Source: Polaribacter batillariae
GTDB taxonomy: Bacteria > Bacteroidota > Bacteroidia > Flavobacteriales > Flavobacteriaceae
Length of the DNA: 64,000 nt
Direction of reading: 5' to 3'
Assembly (NCBI RefSeq): GCF_017498485.1
Contig: NZ_CP071795.1
Coordinates: 2,418,001-2,482,000 of the forward strand
This document shows positions 9,013 through 18,086 of the stretch, piece by piece; position 1 is the stretch's first letter, and each line of letters begins with the position of its first letter. The notes beneath the pieces are model-generated. The model saw only the letters and a program-made list of their open reading frames with translations. It was not told where the DNA came from and did no database searches. The translations under genes and the position numbers were made by a program.

Positions 9013-9110
9013 CTATTACTTTAACTTATAGGTTAAAGTTTTAAGCATTATAAATTTATTTAGGGGGTAGGTTTATTAAATTTCCTCGAACTTTTGTTCG
9101 AGGTTTTTTT
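9013..9110 (+). ncRNA. Candidate small RNA 1
   Basis: About 98 nt bounded by a consensus promoter and a strong intrinsic terminator with no sizeable open reading frame. An 8-bp perfect hairpin ACTTTAAC/GTTAAAGT (9018-9039) sits near the 5' end; the middle contains TTTAGGGGGTAG; the 3' end is the CCTCGAAC/GTTCGAGG terminator. It partly resembles the second candidate at 27506-27614 (both have GGTTAAAG, TTATA and a TTTAG.GG.TAG core). Identity with the known Flavo-1 RNA motif is possible but I cannot test it. Its 3' end is antisense to the end of the CYTH gene. The 5' end is inferred from promoter position. Confidence 0.5.
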
Positions 9111-9582
9111 GTGACCAATTTTTAAATGGATGTTTGCTAATTTTAGAATTGTAATATTTTAAATCTCCTGTAACTTCTTTTCCTAACCAAGTTGGTTTCT
9201 CAAATTTTTCATCTTCGGAATTTAGCTCTATTTCTGCGATTACCAAGCCTAAATTTTCACCTAAAAATTCATCAATTTCGTAGGTATGTTTTCCTTTTTT
9301 AACATAAAATCGAGTTTTTTCTATTAAGGTAGGTTCGCATAAAAGCAATAAATGCTCGGCATCTAAAATAGAAATAGATTTTTCCCACTCGAATCTGGTA
9401 GTACCTTCTTTATTCGATTTTCCTTTAATGGTTAAAAAAGCTTTGGTATTTGTAATTCGAACACGTACTACTCTTTTTTCATTAGAATTTAAATATCCTT
9501 GTTTTATATAGGTTTTATTGTAACTTTCTTGCTTAAAGCTGTCGTTTTTTACTAAAAATTTACGTTCTATTTCTAAGTTCAT
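9076..9582 (-). CDS. CYTH domain protein (CyaB/ThTPase-like)
   Basis: 168-aa protein of the CYTH superfamily, which hydrolyses or cyclises triphosphates (class IV adenylate cyclase, thiamine triphosphatase, inorganic triphosphatase) inside an eight-stranded tunnel. The diagnostic ExExK is at residues 4-8 (MNLEIERKFLV). Alternating charged strands such as RVVRVRIT and TRFEWEKSI line the tunnel, and a late DLKYYNSKISKHPF segment is typical of short bacterial members. The substrate cannot be told from sequence. The last codons (ending KFEEI) are antisense to the terminator hairpin of small RNA 1, so two genes share this DNA. Confidence 0.88.
   Translation of the reverse strand: MNLEIERKFLVKNDSFKQESYNKTYIKQGYLNSNEKRVVRVRITNTKAFLTIKGKSNKEGTTRFEWEKSISILDAEHLLLLCEPTLIEKTRFYVKKGKHTYEIDEFLGENLGLVIAEIELNSEDEKFEKPTWLGKEVTGDLKYYNSKISKHPFKNWSQKNLEQKFEEI
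9084..9110 (+). terminator. Terminator of small RNA 1 (inside the 3' end of the CYTH gene)
   Basis: 8-bp perfect stem CCTCGAAC/GTTCGAGG with a TTTT loop and seven T. It overlaps the last codons of the convergent CYTH gene. Confidence 0.85.
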
Positions 9583-9618
9583 GTATTCGTTTCTGTAATT
9601 TGTACTAATGCATTTCTT

Positions 9619-9652
9619 TTGTCGTTATTGTAACAAGAATTAAATATCTTTG
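9619..9652 (+). promoter_or_regulatory. Promoter of the porZ-recO operon
   Basis: TTG at 9619-9621, 23-nt spacer, TATCTTTG at 9645-9652; start codon 18 nt downstream of the -7 element. Confidence 0.6.
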
Positions 9653-9670
9653 AAAATATAATTTATTTTG

Positions 9671-12001
9671 ATGAAAAAATACTTTTCAATTTACATTTTA
9701 CTTTTTTCCATTATCGGTATCTATTCTCAAACAGATTATAGCGATTCTTGGGAAGATTTTTTTTCTTACAACAATGTAAAAGATTTTACAAAAGTAGGCA
9801 ATACCATTTATGCTTTGGCAGATAATGCTGTTTTTACCTACGATGCTGTTTCTGGAGAAATTAATAAATTATCTTCTGTACAAGGTTTGTCTGGAGAAAC
9901 AACAACTTCTATTTATTATAGCGAAACGTATAAAAGATTGGTAATTGGCTACGAAAATGGTTTGGTTGAGGTGGTAAATGAAGATGGTACAATTACCATA
10001 TCATCAGACATTGTAAACTTTAATCAATCTGGCGAAAAAAGCATCAATCATATTTCAGAATTTAATAAAAAATTATATTTATCTACACCTTTTGCAATTG
10101 TTGTTTACGATATCGAAAAGTTAGAATTTGGCGACACCTATTTTATAGGAAGTGGCTCTAGTTCCGTAAAAATAAATCAAACAGCAATTTTTAACGATAC
10201 CATTTATGCAGTAACCGAAGAAGGAATTTTTTCTGCAGATGTAAATAACACCTCTTTAATAGATTTTACAAAATGGACCCAACGATTTAATGGTAGAAAT
10301 TTTAAGGAAATTGCAATTTTTAATGATGAAATATTTGTGACAGAAAACACCTCTTTGCTAAAATTAGAAACGAGCAACTTAACCGAAGTTCGCGATTTTT
10401 TAGAAGACGTAAAAAATGTAAAAACATCGATGTCGCATTTAACAATTGCCTTGCAAAATAGAGCTGAGGTGTTAAATGCATCATTAAATCGAGAAATCGT
10501 TTTTACAACAAATGCAAATTTTAATTTTTCTTTAAACACTGCTTTTTTTGAAAATAGTACTGCTTTTTTGGCGACGAAAGAATTCGGAATTTTAGGCAGT
10601 TCTTTAAATCAACCTTCGACGTATGTAGAGATTCATCCAGAAGGACCATTATCTAACGATGTTTTTTCGATAGATGTACACAACAATAATCTTTGGGTAG
10701 TTTATGGTGGGTATTCTAGTACCTATACTCCCATTGGTAAAAGTCAAGGTTTTAGCCATTTTAACGGAGAAAGCTGGATCAACACAAAATATACCTCTAA
10801 TTTACCTAAAGATTTGGTTTCTGTAACGATAGATCCAACAGAAGAGAATAAAGTTTTTATTAGCGGATCTGGAATTACGAGCAATATAAATTCTTCGCCA
10901 ACTGGAGGAGTTTTGGTGGTAGAAAACGATGTTTTAACAACAATTTACAATCATTTAAATAGCACTTTAGAACCGGTTATTATTTCTTTACCTTCCATAA
11001 ATATTAGAACAAATGGATCTGTTTTCGACAACCAAGGAAATTTTTGGGTAACAAATTACGAAGTAGATAAAAAAATACATAAACGATCTAAAAACGGACA
11101 GTGGAAAGGCATCGATTTAAGTACTGTACAAACAACTTCTTCTCCAGGTTTAAACGAAATTATTGTAGATAAAAGCAACAGCCTTTGGGTTGGCTCTCGA
11201 AGAAATGGTGTATATATTTATAATGAAAATGGAGACCGAAAGAAATCGTTAAATACGAGTCCAAATGTTGGAAATTTACCAGATTTAAATGTAAGAACAC
11301 TAGCCGTAGATGCGAATAACAGAATTTGGATTGGCACAAAATCTGGTTTGGTGGTTTACAACAACGCATCTGGTATTTTTGATGATAACAACCCTAAAGC
11401 AAACCCAATTGTTGTAAACGCAAATTCAGATGGGTTTGGAGACCGTCTTTTGGGCGACCAAACTATAAATTCTATAGCTGTAGATGGCGCAGATAATAAG
11501 TGGTTTGGAACCGATAGTGGAGGGGTTTTATATACAAATACAAGTGGGCAAAACACCTTAGCCAATTTTAGCAAACAAAATTCACCTTTGCCATCTAACA
11601 GAATAACAAAAATTAAAGTAGATAATTCTACAGGAAAAGTATTCTTTGCAACCGCTAAAGGCATTGTTGCATATAATAGCAAAGTAGCTCCTTTTGGAGA
11701 AACTTTAGGCGAAGTATATGCATACCCAAATCCGGCTTTAAGAAATCACGAAACTGTTACGATAGATGGTAGAAATGGTACACATTTGCCCAAAGGAACT
11801 AATGTTAAAATTTTAGATGTTGCCGGAAATTTGGTGTACGAAACCAACGTAGTAGAAGGCCAAGAATTGCAAGGAGGCAAAGTCGTTTGGAACAAAAAAA
11901 ATCTAGCAGGAAATAAAGTAGCTTCAGGAATATACATTGTTTTGCTTACGAACGAAGATACTTCCGAAAACTCGGTAACAAAAATTGCAATCGTAAATTA
12001 A
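9671..12001 (+). CDS. porZ: PorZ-like beta-propeller protein with T9SS C-terminal domain
   Basis: 776-aa exported protein. Signal peptide MKKYFSIYILLFSIIGIYSQ, then a mature start DYSDSWEDFFSYNNVKDF. About 600 residues of beta-propeller repeats of the two-component-regulator type follow (WVGSRRNGVYIYNENG, IWIGTKSGLVVY, KWFGTDSGGVLY), and a C-terminal sorting-type domain from about residue 685 (AYPNPALRNHE ... GIYIVLLTNED). This architecture, length and the adjacent recO match PorZ, part of the surface attachment complex of type IX secretion in Bacteroidota. A generic T9SS cargo propeller is the alternative. The ATG at 9671 is preferred to a TTG one codon earlier. The stop overlaps the recO ATG (TAATG). 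Confidence 0.8.
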   Translation: MKKYFSIYILLFSIIGIYSQTDYSDSWEDFFSYNNVKDFTKVGNTIYALADNAVFTYDAVSGEINKLSSVQGLSGETTTSIYYSETYKRLVIGYENGLVEVVNEDGTITISSDIVNFNQSGEKSINHISEFNKKLYLSTPFAIVVYDIEKLEFGDTYFIGSGSSSVKINQTAIFNDTIYAVTEEGIFSADVNNTSLIDFTKWTQRFNGRNFKEIAIFNDEIFVTENTSLLKLETSNLTEVRDFLEDVKNVKTSMSHLTIALQNRAEVLNASLNREIVFTTNANFNFSLNTAFFENSTAFLATKEFGILGSSLNQPSTYVEIHPEGPLSNDVFSIDVHNNNLWVVYGGYSSTYTPIGKSQGFSHFNGESWINTKYTSNLPKDLVSVTIDPTEENKVFISGSGITSNINSSPTGGVLVVENDVLTTIYNHLNSTLEPVIISLPSINIRTNGSVFDNQGNFWVTNYEVDKKIHKRSKNGQWKGIDLSTVQTTSSPGLNEIIVDKSNSLWVGSRRNGVYIYNENGDRKKSLNTSPNVGNLPDLNVRTLAVDANNRIWIGTKSGLVVYNNASGIFDDNNPKANPIVVNANSDGFGDRLLGDQTINSIAVDGADNKWFGTDSGGVLYTNTSGQNTLANFSKQNSPLPSNRITKIKVDNSTGKVFFATAKGIVAYNSKVAPFGETLGEVYAYPNPALRNHETVTIDGRNGTHLPKGTNVKILDVAGNLVYETNVVEGQELQGGKVVWNKKNLAGNKVASGIYIVLLTNEDTSENSVTKIAIVN

Positions 12002-12723
12002 TGGCGGTTGTAAGTACAAAAGCAATTGTTTTAAGCACGTTAAAATATAGCGATACGAGCTTAATTGTAAAATGCTACACAGAAGAAGATGGTTTAAAAT
12101 CGTACTTAGTTAGAGGAGTTTTAAAAGCCAAAAAAGGCGGATTAAAAGTGGCCTATTTTCAACCTTTAACACAATTAAACATTGTTGCCAACCACAGTTC
12201 TAAAAACACGCTTCATACAATAAAAGAAGTTCAAATTTTAAATCCATATAAATCTATTTATAAAGATGTTGTAAAACAATCTGTGGTACTATTTTTATCA
12301 GAGGTTTTGTCTTACAGCATTCAAGAAGAAGAAAAAAACGAGCACTTATATAATTACCTAGAAACTGCTTTTGTTTGGTTAGATGTGCACGAGAAAATAG
12401 CCAATTTTCATTTGCTATTTTTGCTGAATTTTACTCGGTATTTAGGGTTTTATCCAGATTTGTCTAAAGCAACAAAAATAGGCTTTAATTTGTTAGATGG
12501 AAACTTTACGAATTGTACTTCAGAAAAAAATGTAATTTCTGGCAATCATTTTTATCAGTTTAAAAAGCTGTTAGGCATAAATTTTGATGGTATAGAAAAC
12601 GTGTCTTTTGGTAAAAAGGAAAGACAATTGGTATTACAAATAATTATCAGATATTTTGAATTACATTTGGACGGTTTTAGAAAACCTAAATCGTTACAAG
12701 TATTAGAAACCGTTTTTAGTTAA
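12001..12723 (+). CDS. recO: DNA repair protein RecO
   Basis: 240-aa RecO, which loads RecA onto SSB-coated single-stranded DNA with RecR in the RecF pathway. The N-terminal OB fold has the family signature (MAVVSTKAIVLSTLKYSDTS, then YLVRGVLKAKKGGLKVAYFQPL), followed by an all-helical C-terminal domain with LLFLLNFTRYLGFYPD. No zinc-finger Cys cluster is seen, as in many Bacteroidota RecO. Its start overlaps porZ and its stop overlaps the TonB receptor start (TAATG both times), so the three genes are translationally coupled although functionally unrelated. Confidence 0.95.
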   Translation: MAVVSTKAIVLSTLKYSDTSLIVKCYTEEDGLKSYLVRGVLKAKKGGLKVAYFQPLTQLNIVANHSSKNTLHTIKEVQILNPYKSIYKDVVKQSVVLFLSEVLSYSIQEEEKNEHLYNYLETAFVWLDVHEKIANFHLLFLLNFTRYLGFYPDLSKATKIGFNLLDGNFTNCTSEKNVISGNHFYQFKKLLGINFDGIENVSFGKKERQLVLQIIIRYFELHLDGFRKPKSLQVLETVFS

Positions 12724-15197
12724 TGAGAAATTTATTTTTTACAATTGTTCTTTTAATGAGTGGAGCTACTTTTTCGCAAAGCGTAAAAGTTTTAGATAAA
12801 GAAACAGGAAAAATTGTTAAAAATGTTAGTGTTTTTAACGACCAGCAAACAATAAATATTACTACGAACGATAAAGGTTTGGTAGATATTTCTCAATTTA
12901 AAAAAGAAGAAATTGTTAGTTTTTCGCATATTGCTTATGCAGTTTTAAGAGTTAAAAAATCTACCATTGTAAAAAATAATTATGTAGTATATCTAACAAA
13001 ACAATCCGAACAATTAGACGAAATTGTACTTTCTGTATTTAAAAAGGCAGAAAAATCGAATCGAATTGCAGAACAAATTGCGGTTGTAAATGCAAAAGAA
13101 ATTCAGAAAATTTCTCCACAAACCTCTGCAGACTTGTTAGCTACGATTCCTGGAATTAAAGTACAAAAATCTCAGTTTGGTGGAGGAAGCCCTGTAATTC
13201 GTGGAATGGAATCGAACCGAGTTTTATTGGTGGTAGATGGCGTTCGAATGAACAATGCTATTTACAGAAAAGGGCATTTGCAAAACTCTATTACAGTAAC
13301 ACCAAACATGTTAGATAAAACAGAAGTTGTCTTTGGTCCTTCGTCTGTTTTATATGGTTCAGATGCGTTAGGTGGTGTAATTCATTACTACACAAAAACA
13401 CCAAAATTATCTGAAAACGAAGAAGTGATTAGTCAGCTTTTTTCGAGATTTTCAACCGTAAATCACGAAATAACAACCAACGTAACTGCAGAAATTAGAA
13501 AACAAAAATGGGCTTCTTTAACCAGTATTTCTTATAGCGGTTTTGGCGATTTAAAAGCAGGAAAAAGACGCTCTCATGGTTTTAAAGATTGGGGAAAAGT
13601 ATTTTTCTACTCAGAAAATACAAATGGAAATTACAAAGAAAATCCAACCAAAAATTCCGACCCAAATTTGTTAAGAAATACAGGGTATAACCAAACAGAT
13701 GTGTTGCAAAAATTCTTTGTTCCGCTTTCTAAAAATACCGATTTAAAAATAAATTTACAATATTCTACAACTTCCAACATTCCAAGATTCGATCGTTTAA
13801 TAGAATTAAATAAAGGCGAATTAAAGTTTGCAGAATGGAATTATGGACCACAAAAAAGATTGTTAATCTCGTCTCAGTTATTGTTAAATCCTAATAAAAA
13901 CTGGCTAGATAATGGTACAGTAACTGTGGCATATCAAAATTTAAAAGAAAGCAGAATACAGCGTAAATTTGGGAGTTTAGAGCGTTCTTATAGAGAAGAA
14001 GCTGTAGATGTTTTTAGTTTTAATGGAGATTTTTCTGTGCCATTAACAACCAATAAAAAAAGAACACTTTCTTATGGTTTCGAGTTTGCTTATAACGATG
14101 TAAAATCGAATTCTTACGGAAAAGAATTAAATATTGTAAACGGAGAAATTAAAGGTTTTTCCAACGATTTTAAAGTACAATCTCGTTATCCAGATGGAGG
14201 AAGTAGTTATTTAAGTTCTGCTGTTTATGTAGATTATAGGCAAGATTTAAGTAGCAAATCTACTTTAAATTCGGGCATTCGTTTTACGAACACAAACTTG
14301 CATGCAAAATGGATTGATGAAACTTTTATCCAACTTCCAGATAAAGATATTAATGCAAACCATTCTGCAGTTACTGCAACTTTAGGTTATGTTTACAAAC
14401 CCAATACAAATTGGCAAATAAACAGTGTGCTATCTTCTGGTTTTCGTTCGCCAAATATAGATGATGTTGGGCGTGTTCGAGAAAAATCTGGAAATGTAAC
14501 CGTGCCAAATATTTTAGTAACCCCAGAATTTGCCTACAACGCAGAAGTTGGTATTTTAAAATATTTTAACGACAGGAAGTTTCGTTTTGGAGCAAATGCA
14601 TTTTATACTTTATTAGATAATTATATTCAAAGAGATTTTATTTACAATGCAAATGGTACCAAACAACAGCAAACTTTCGATGGAGAAGATGGAAATGCAG
14701 TATCGAATCAAAACAAAGGAACCGCTTATATTACCGGAGTTACAGCAAGTTATTTAGGAAGAATTTCGAATCGATGGAAAACTTCTGGTTTTTTAACATA
14801 TACCAAAGGTAAAACGTACGATACCAAAGAGCCAATGTCTTCTATACCGCCTTTATTTGGGCAGTTTGAAGTAAATTACAATGCAGATAAACTTGAGTTT
14901 GGCGCCAATATTCGTTTTAATGCTAAAAAAGATATCGAAGATTTTAATATAACAGAAGGCATAGACAATCACGATTTAACACCTGTTATTAATAAAAACG
15001 GAACCACAGAACAAGAAATTTATTTTGGTTCTCCTGCTTGGGTAACATTAGGGTTAAATGGAAGTTATGTAGTGAGTAGTAATTTTTCTGTGCAAGCGAG
15101 ATTAGATAATTTACTAGACCAACATTATATAGAGTTTGCTTCTGGAGTTTCTTCTCCAGGTAGAAATTTATCGGTTTCTTTTGTCGCTAATTTCTAA
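12723..15197 (+). CDS. TonB-dependent outer-membrane receptor
   Basis: 824-aa outer-membrane receptor. Signal peptide (MRNLFFTIVLLMSGATFSQ), a short carboxypeptidase-regulatory-like domain (about 20-95), a plug domain (about 105-220: SADLLATIPGIKVQ, GSPVIRGMESNRVLLVVDGVR, FGPSSVLYGSDALGGVI), and a 22-stranded barrel ending in a typical aromatic C-terminus (SVSFVANF). The plug most resembles heme/hemoglobin and cobalamin-type receptors rather than SusC, but the ligand is not determinable. It is last in the porZ-recO transcript. A catecholate siderophore role is another option. Confidence 0.88.
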   Translation: MRNLFFTIVLLMSGATFSQSVKVLDKETGKIVKNVSVFNDQQTINITTNDKGLVDISQFKKEEIVSFSHIAYAVLRVKKSTIVKNNYVVYLTKQSEQLDEIVLSVFKKAEKSNRIAEQIAVVNAKEIQKISPQTSADLLATIPGIKVQKSQFGGGSPVIRGMESNRVLLVVDGVRMNNAIYRKGHLQNSITVTPNMLDKTEVVFGPSSVLYGSDALGGVIHYYTKTPKLSENEEVISQLFSRFSTVNHEITTNVTAEIRKQKWASLTSISYSGFGDLKAGKRRSHGFKDWGKVFFYSENTNGNYKENPTKNSDPNLLRNTGYNQTDVLQKFFVPLSKNTDLKINLQYSTTSNIPRFDRLIELNKGELKFAEWNYGPQKRLLISSQLLLNPNKNWLDNGTVTVAYQNLKESRIQRKFGSLERSYREEAVDVFSFNGDFSVPLTTNKKRTLSYGFEFAYNDVKSNSYGKELNIVNGEIKGFSNDFKVQSRYPDGGSSYLSSAVYVDYRQDLSSKSTLNSGIRFTNTNLHAKWIDETFIQLPDKDINANHSAVTATLGYVYKPNTNWQINSVLSSGFRSPNIDDVGRVREKSGNVTVPNILVTPEFAYNAEVGILKYFNDRKFRFGANAFYTLLDNYIQRDFIYNANGTKQQQTFDGEDGNAVSNQNKGTAYITGVTASYLGRISNRWKTSGFLTYTKGKTYDTKEPMSSIPPLFGQFEVNYNADKLEFGANIRFNAKKDIEDFNITEGIDNHDLTPVINKNGTTEQEIYFGSPAWVTLGLNGSYVVSSNFSVQARLDNLLDQHYIEFASGVSSPGRNLSVSFVANF

Positions 15198-15204
15198 TAA
15201 AAAA

Positions 15205-15552
15205 TTAACTTTTAAATTTCCCCTCGTCTGTAAAATTATCATTAAGAGCACGTTCTGTTTTAATAATGCTTACTAAAATAGACAAAAGTACCAAAACCAT
15301 GGGTTGCCAAGAAATTTCTTTGGTAGCGTAAGTAGCAAAAACCAAGCCCGCTAAGAAAGAAATTCCAGAATAAATTAATAAGTTTTTATTAAAAACGCTG
15401 TTTGCAAAATCCCAAATTTTCTGGTTTTGCATCGCTTTCGCAGTTCTATAACCATAAATCGCATTTATTTTTTTCGGTGGAAATTTCCAAAAAATTATAC
15501 TGATTAAAAATAGCAAACCGTTTGTGGTTAAAATGTATGTTAATGGATTCAT
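15205..15552 (-). CDS. SdpI-like membrane protein
   Basis: 115-aa protein with about three transmembrane segments (near residues 5-22, 57-75 and 80-98). Between the first and second helices it carries YGYRTAKAMQNQKIWDFAN, the signature of the SdpI/YhfL family. Bacillus SdpI is an immunity and signalling protein against the SdpC toxin, but most members have no known role. It converges on the TonB receptor with only 7 nt between stop codons. Confidence 0.8.
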   Translation of the reverse strand: MNPLTYILTTNGLLFLISIIFWKFPPKKINAIYGYRTAKAMQNQKIWDFANSVFNKNLLIYSGISFLAGLVFATYATKEISWQPMVLVLLSILVSIIKTERALNDNFTDEGKFKS

Positions 15553-15637
15553 GTTTGTGTTATTTTATTTTCAAAGTTAAGATTTCTCCATAAAGTCGAA
15601 ATGACAATCATTAGATTTTTTCGTTTTATTAATGGAT

Positions 15638-15686
15638 ACTGCAACTGCAAACTGAGACTGCCAACTGCTACTGCCAACTGAAGACT
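15638..15686. repeat. Degenerate 6-7 bp tandem repeat (ACTGCCA type)
   Basis: Eight imperfect copies of a 6-7 bp unit, ACTGCA(A)/ACTGCCA/ACTGAAG, between the SdpI and tesB genes. It resembles in style the heptamer arrays at 38.8 and 57.0 kb, but with another unit sequence. Confidence 0.7.
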
Positions 15687-15696
15687 AAAATACTGC

Positions 15697-16566
15697 CTAC
15701 TTCCTAACAGGCCTCATTAATCCTTCTTGTGCAAAAGACGCCACCAATTTACCATTTCTTGTAAAAATATTTCCTTTTGCCAAACCTCTTGCACCAAAAG
15801 CATTAGGCGATTCTGCAGAAAAAAGCATCCAATCGTTAAAATCGAAATCTCTAAAAAACCACATAGAATGGTCTAAACTTGCGGTTTGAGTGTTTGCAAA
15901 ATTATATGTGCTCGCATTGGGGTTAAAAGCAGCATTTAATACATTGTAGTCGGAAATGTACGTAAGAATTTCTTGCTTTGTTCTATAATCTAAATTAGTA
16001 TGCTCTTTTCCTTTTAAGCGAAACCAAACTTGCTCGTTTGCGGGTAAATCTTTAGGATCCATAGGATTTGGAACTCTTACTGGTTTAAATTCAATGGGTC
16101 TTTTTACGCTTAAAAAAGCTTTGGTAGATTTTGGTAGAAAATCGCCAAATTGAGCTAACATATCATCCCAACTTAATAAATCTTCTGGTTGTTTTATCTT
16201 AGAATCGAATGTTGCTTGGTGTTCGAAACCCTTTTCTTTAATATGAAACGAAGCAGCCATAATAAAAATAGTTTTTCCATTTTGGCTTGCAGTAACTCTT
16301 CTTGTCGAGAAACTTCCTCCATTTCGCATTTCTGCAACATGGTAATTTATAGGAATTGTTAAATCTCCAACTTCTAAAAAATAGGCGTGTAGAGAATGCA
16401 AAAACCGGTTTTCTGGTATGGTTCTATAAGCTGCATTTACTGCTTGTGCCAAAACTTGGCCACCAAAAACATGTGGACTTCCAATGGTATAACTGTTTCC
16501 GCTAAAATTATTTTCTCCTAAATCTTTTAAATCTAAAAGAGCTATTAATTCTTTACTTGTTTGCAT
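15697..16566 (-). CDS. tesB: Acyl-CoA thioesterase II
   Basis: 289-aa double hot-dog thioesterase hydrolysing acyl-CoAs to free fatty acid and CoA. The N-terminal hot dog carries HVFGGQVLAQAVNAAYRTIP (about 32-51) and the second carries SLDHSMWFFRDFDFNDWMLF (about 230-249), with the conserved Asp232 and the later Gln276 region (ASFAQEGLMRP) forming the TesB catalytic set. Length is normal. It is followed downstream by the ACTGCCA repeat and preceded by the restriction-modification cassette, 58 nt away. Confidence 0.93.
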   Translation of the reverse strand: MQTSKELIALLDLKDLGENNFSGNSYTIGSPHVFGGQVLAQAVNAAYRTIPENRFLHSLHAYFLEVGDLTIPINYHVAEMRNGGSFSTRRVTASQNGKTIFIMAASFHIKEKGFEHQATFDSKIKQPEDLLSWDDMLAQFGDFLPKSTKAFLSVKRPIEFKPVRVPNPMDPKDLPANEQVWFRLKGKEHTNLDYRTKQEILTYISDYNVLNAAFNPNASTYNFANTQTASLDHSMWFFRDFDFNDWMLFSAESPNAFGARGLAKGNIFTRNGKLVASFAQEGLMRPVRK

Positions 16567-16624
16567 TTATTTACGAGCTTGTATATGGTTTGTTTTACGT
16601 TTAAGTTGTTAACTTAATTTTCTT

Positions 16625-17752
16625 CTACTTCCAAAACTTATTATAACTATCCGTTTTCATTATATCAATTTTAAATTCAAACCTTTCGTTTTTAGTTATA
16701 ATTACGCTATCAAAACCTAATTTATCTAATTTTTCAATTGTAGCCAATTCTCCTTCTTTTAGTTGAAGTACTTTTCGTAAAAGCCAATCGGATAAAGCTT
16801 TATTCGGGTTTGTCATTAGTGCTTTTGAATTGTCTTGACAAACTTTTGCTTCAAAAACTTCTCCTGTTGGAATTTCTAAATTAAAAGTTTCATCTCTTTC
16901 AGGGAAAAAATTTGGAAATTCTTTATGAATATCGATAGGAATTGGAATATAAATTTCTCCAATATCTCTTTTTCTACCTCCTGCATTCCATTGATTTAAT
17001 CCACTTTTTTCAAAAACAAACTTTTCTTTTTTCTTAATTCCATAAAGTGGTAAAACAATATAATTTTCTCCTTTTACAAGTTTATCTGTTGCAGATTTAT
17101 ATTGATTACTTGAAAATAAATCAAGTAATAAACTGTAGGGGTCTTCAATAATATCGATTGGTAATTTAAAAGCGTTTTCAGGAATTATGAATTTTCTAAA
17201 TAATGTACTTTTTGAATAGTTAAAAGAATAGAAATTATGTCCATCTTCAAATTGTAAACTTGCTTTGTTACTTTTTACTGAACTAATATTTGCAATATCA
17301 ATTCGATTATAATCAGTTTCGAAGAGCAATAATTCTTTTTCTCTTCTTGCTACAATATGATAAAGAGAAGATTTAATATTGTAAACTCTGTTTGCTAAAT
17401 TGATTCTCTCATTTCTATATTCTCCAAGTTTTAAGGCAAGTTCTTTTCCTCTATAATTTTTTAAATCTCTTGAAAGACTATTAAATTCAGCTACTTTCTC
17501 TGTGCTACTATTAGTTTTTGAAATAAAGGTTTTTAAACCAATTCCAATTGAATTAAAATCAGCATCAAAAGCAGTATCAGAACGTGATAAATTATTTGCT
17601 TTAAAACTTTTACAAAATATATTTTCGGCAACTCTATAATTAATAAAAGGAACTGCACTTTCACTAAAAAGTCCTGAAATTTTGGAAACTGCAGAAAGAA
17701 GTTTTAAATAATTTCCGTCATTTTCAATATCAATTTCTGCGAATGGTTTCAT
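16625..17752 (-). CDS. Probable type II restriction endonuclease (NgoFVII-like C-terminal domain)
   Basis: 375-aa protein beside a 5mC methyltransferase. The N-terminal half has SRSDTAFDADFNSIGIGLKTF (quoted in part: AFDADFNSIGIGLKTF), where Asp and Lys may be a degenerate PD-(D/E)XK nuclease core, and STEKVAEFNSLSRDL. The C-terminal part from about residue 228 (GRKRDIGEIYIPIPIDIHKE, FFPERDETF, QDNSKALMTNP) resembles from memory the B3-like DNA-binding domain of NgoFVII-type endonucleases. The ATG at 17752 overlaps the stop of the upstream small gene (TGATG); a TTG one codon earlier is less likely. Recognition site unknown. Endonuclease role is inferred from context plus these weak motifs. 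Confidence 0.6.
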   Translation of the reverse strand: MKPFAEIDIENDGNYLKLLSAVSKISGLFSESAVPFINYRVAENIFCKSFKANNLSRSDTAFDADFNSIGIGLKTFISKTNSSTEKVAEFNSLSRDLKNYRGKELALKLGEYRNERINLANRVYNIKSSLYHIVARREKELLLFETDYNRIDIANISSVKSNKASLQFEDGHNFYSFNYSKSTLFRKFIIPENAFKLPIDIIEDPYSLLLDLFSSNQYKSATDKLVKGENYIVLPLYGIKKKEKFVFEKSGLNQWNAGGRKRDIGEIYIPIPIDIHKEFPNFFPERDETFNLEIPTGEVFEAKVCQDNSKALMTNPNKALSDWLLRKVLQLKEGELATIEKLDKLGFDSVIITKNERFEFKIDIMKTDSYNKFWK

Positions 17753-18086
17753 CAATTTACAGATTTTGCTAATCTGTATAATCCACCTTGTTTGTCAGTA
17801 ATAACTTCAAGTACAGTTCTATACTTTTCTGGTTTCAATTTGTTTTTTAATTTATAGTATTCTTCAACCAATTTAAATTCTAAATTACTTAAATAATCAA
17901 GAAAACGAGATTCTTCATACCCAGATGAAATATTAGGACAAAAACCATTATGTTTTATTGCTAAGTCAAAGTAATAATCTTCATCTATATTATAAACTCT
18001 TAAAGCATAAATGTTTTTGGTAGTGTACTTAAATTTTTCTCTTTGGAAAAATCTGTATCTAAAATTTTCGTACTTACAATTTTCAT
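17752..18086 (-). pseudogene. Small restriction-modification gene with a frameshift just after its start
   Basis: An open frame of about 110 codons without any Met runs on the minus strand from just past the methyltransferase stop to a TGA that overlaps the endonuclease ATG. An ATG at 18086 overlaps the methyltransferase TGA (ATGA), exactly where a coupled gene should start, but it is in the wrong frame and stops after 28 codons. One extra A in the AAAA run (18080-18083) right after this ATG would join the two and give MKNCKYENFRYRFFQREKF..., ending LYRLAKSVN, 111 aa. The 335-nt span is one base short of a whole number of codons. No family recognised. A real mutation, a sequencing error or slippage are all possible. 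Confidence 0.7.
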
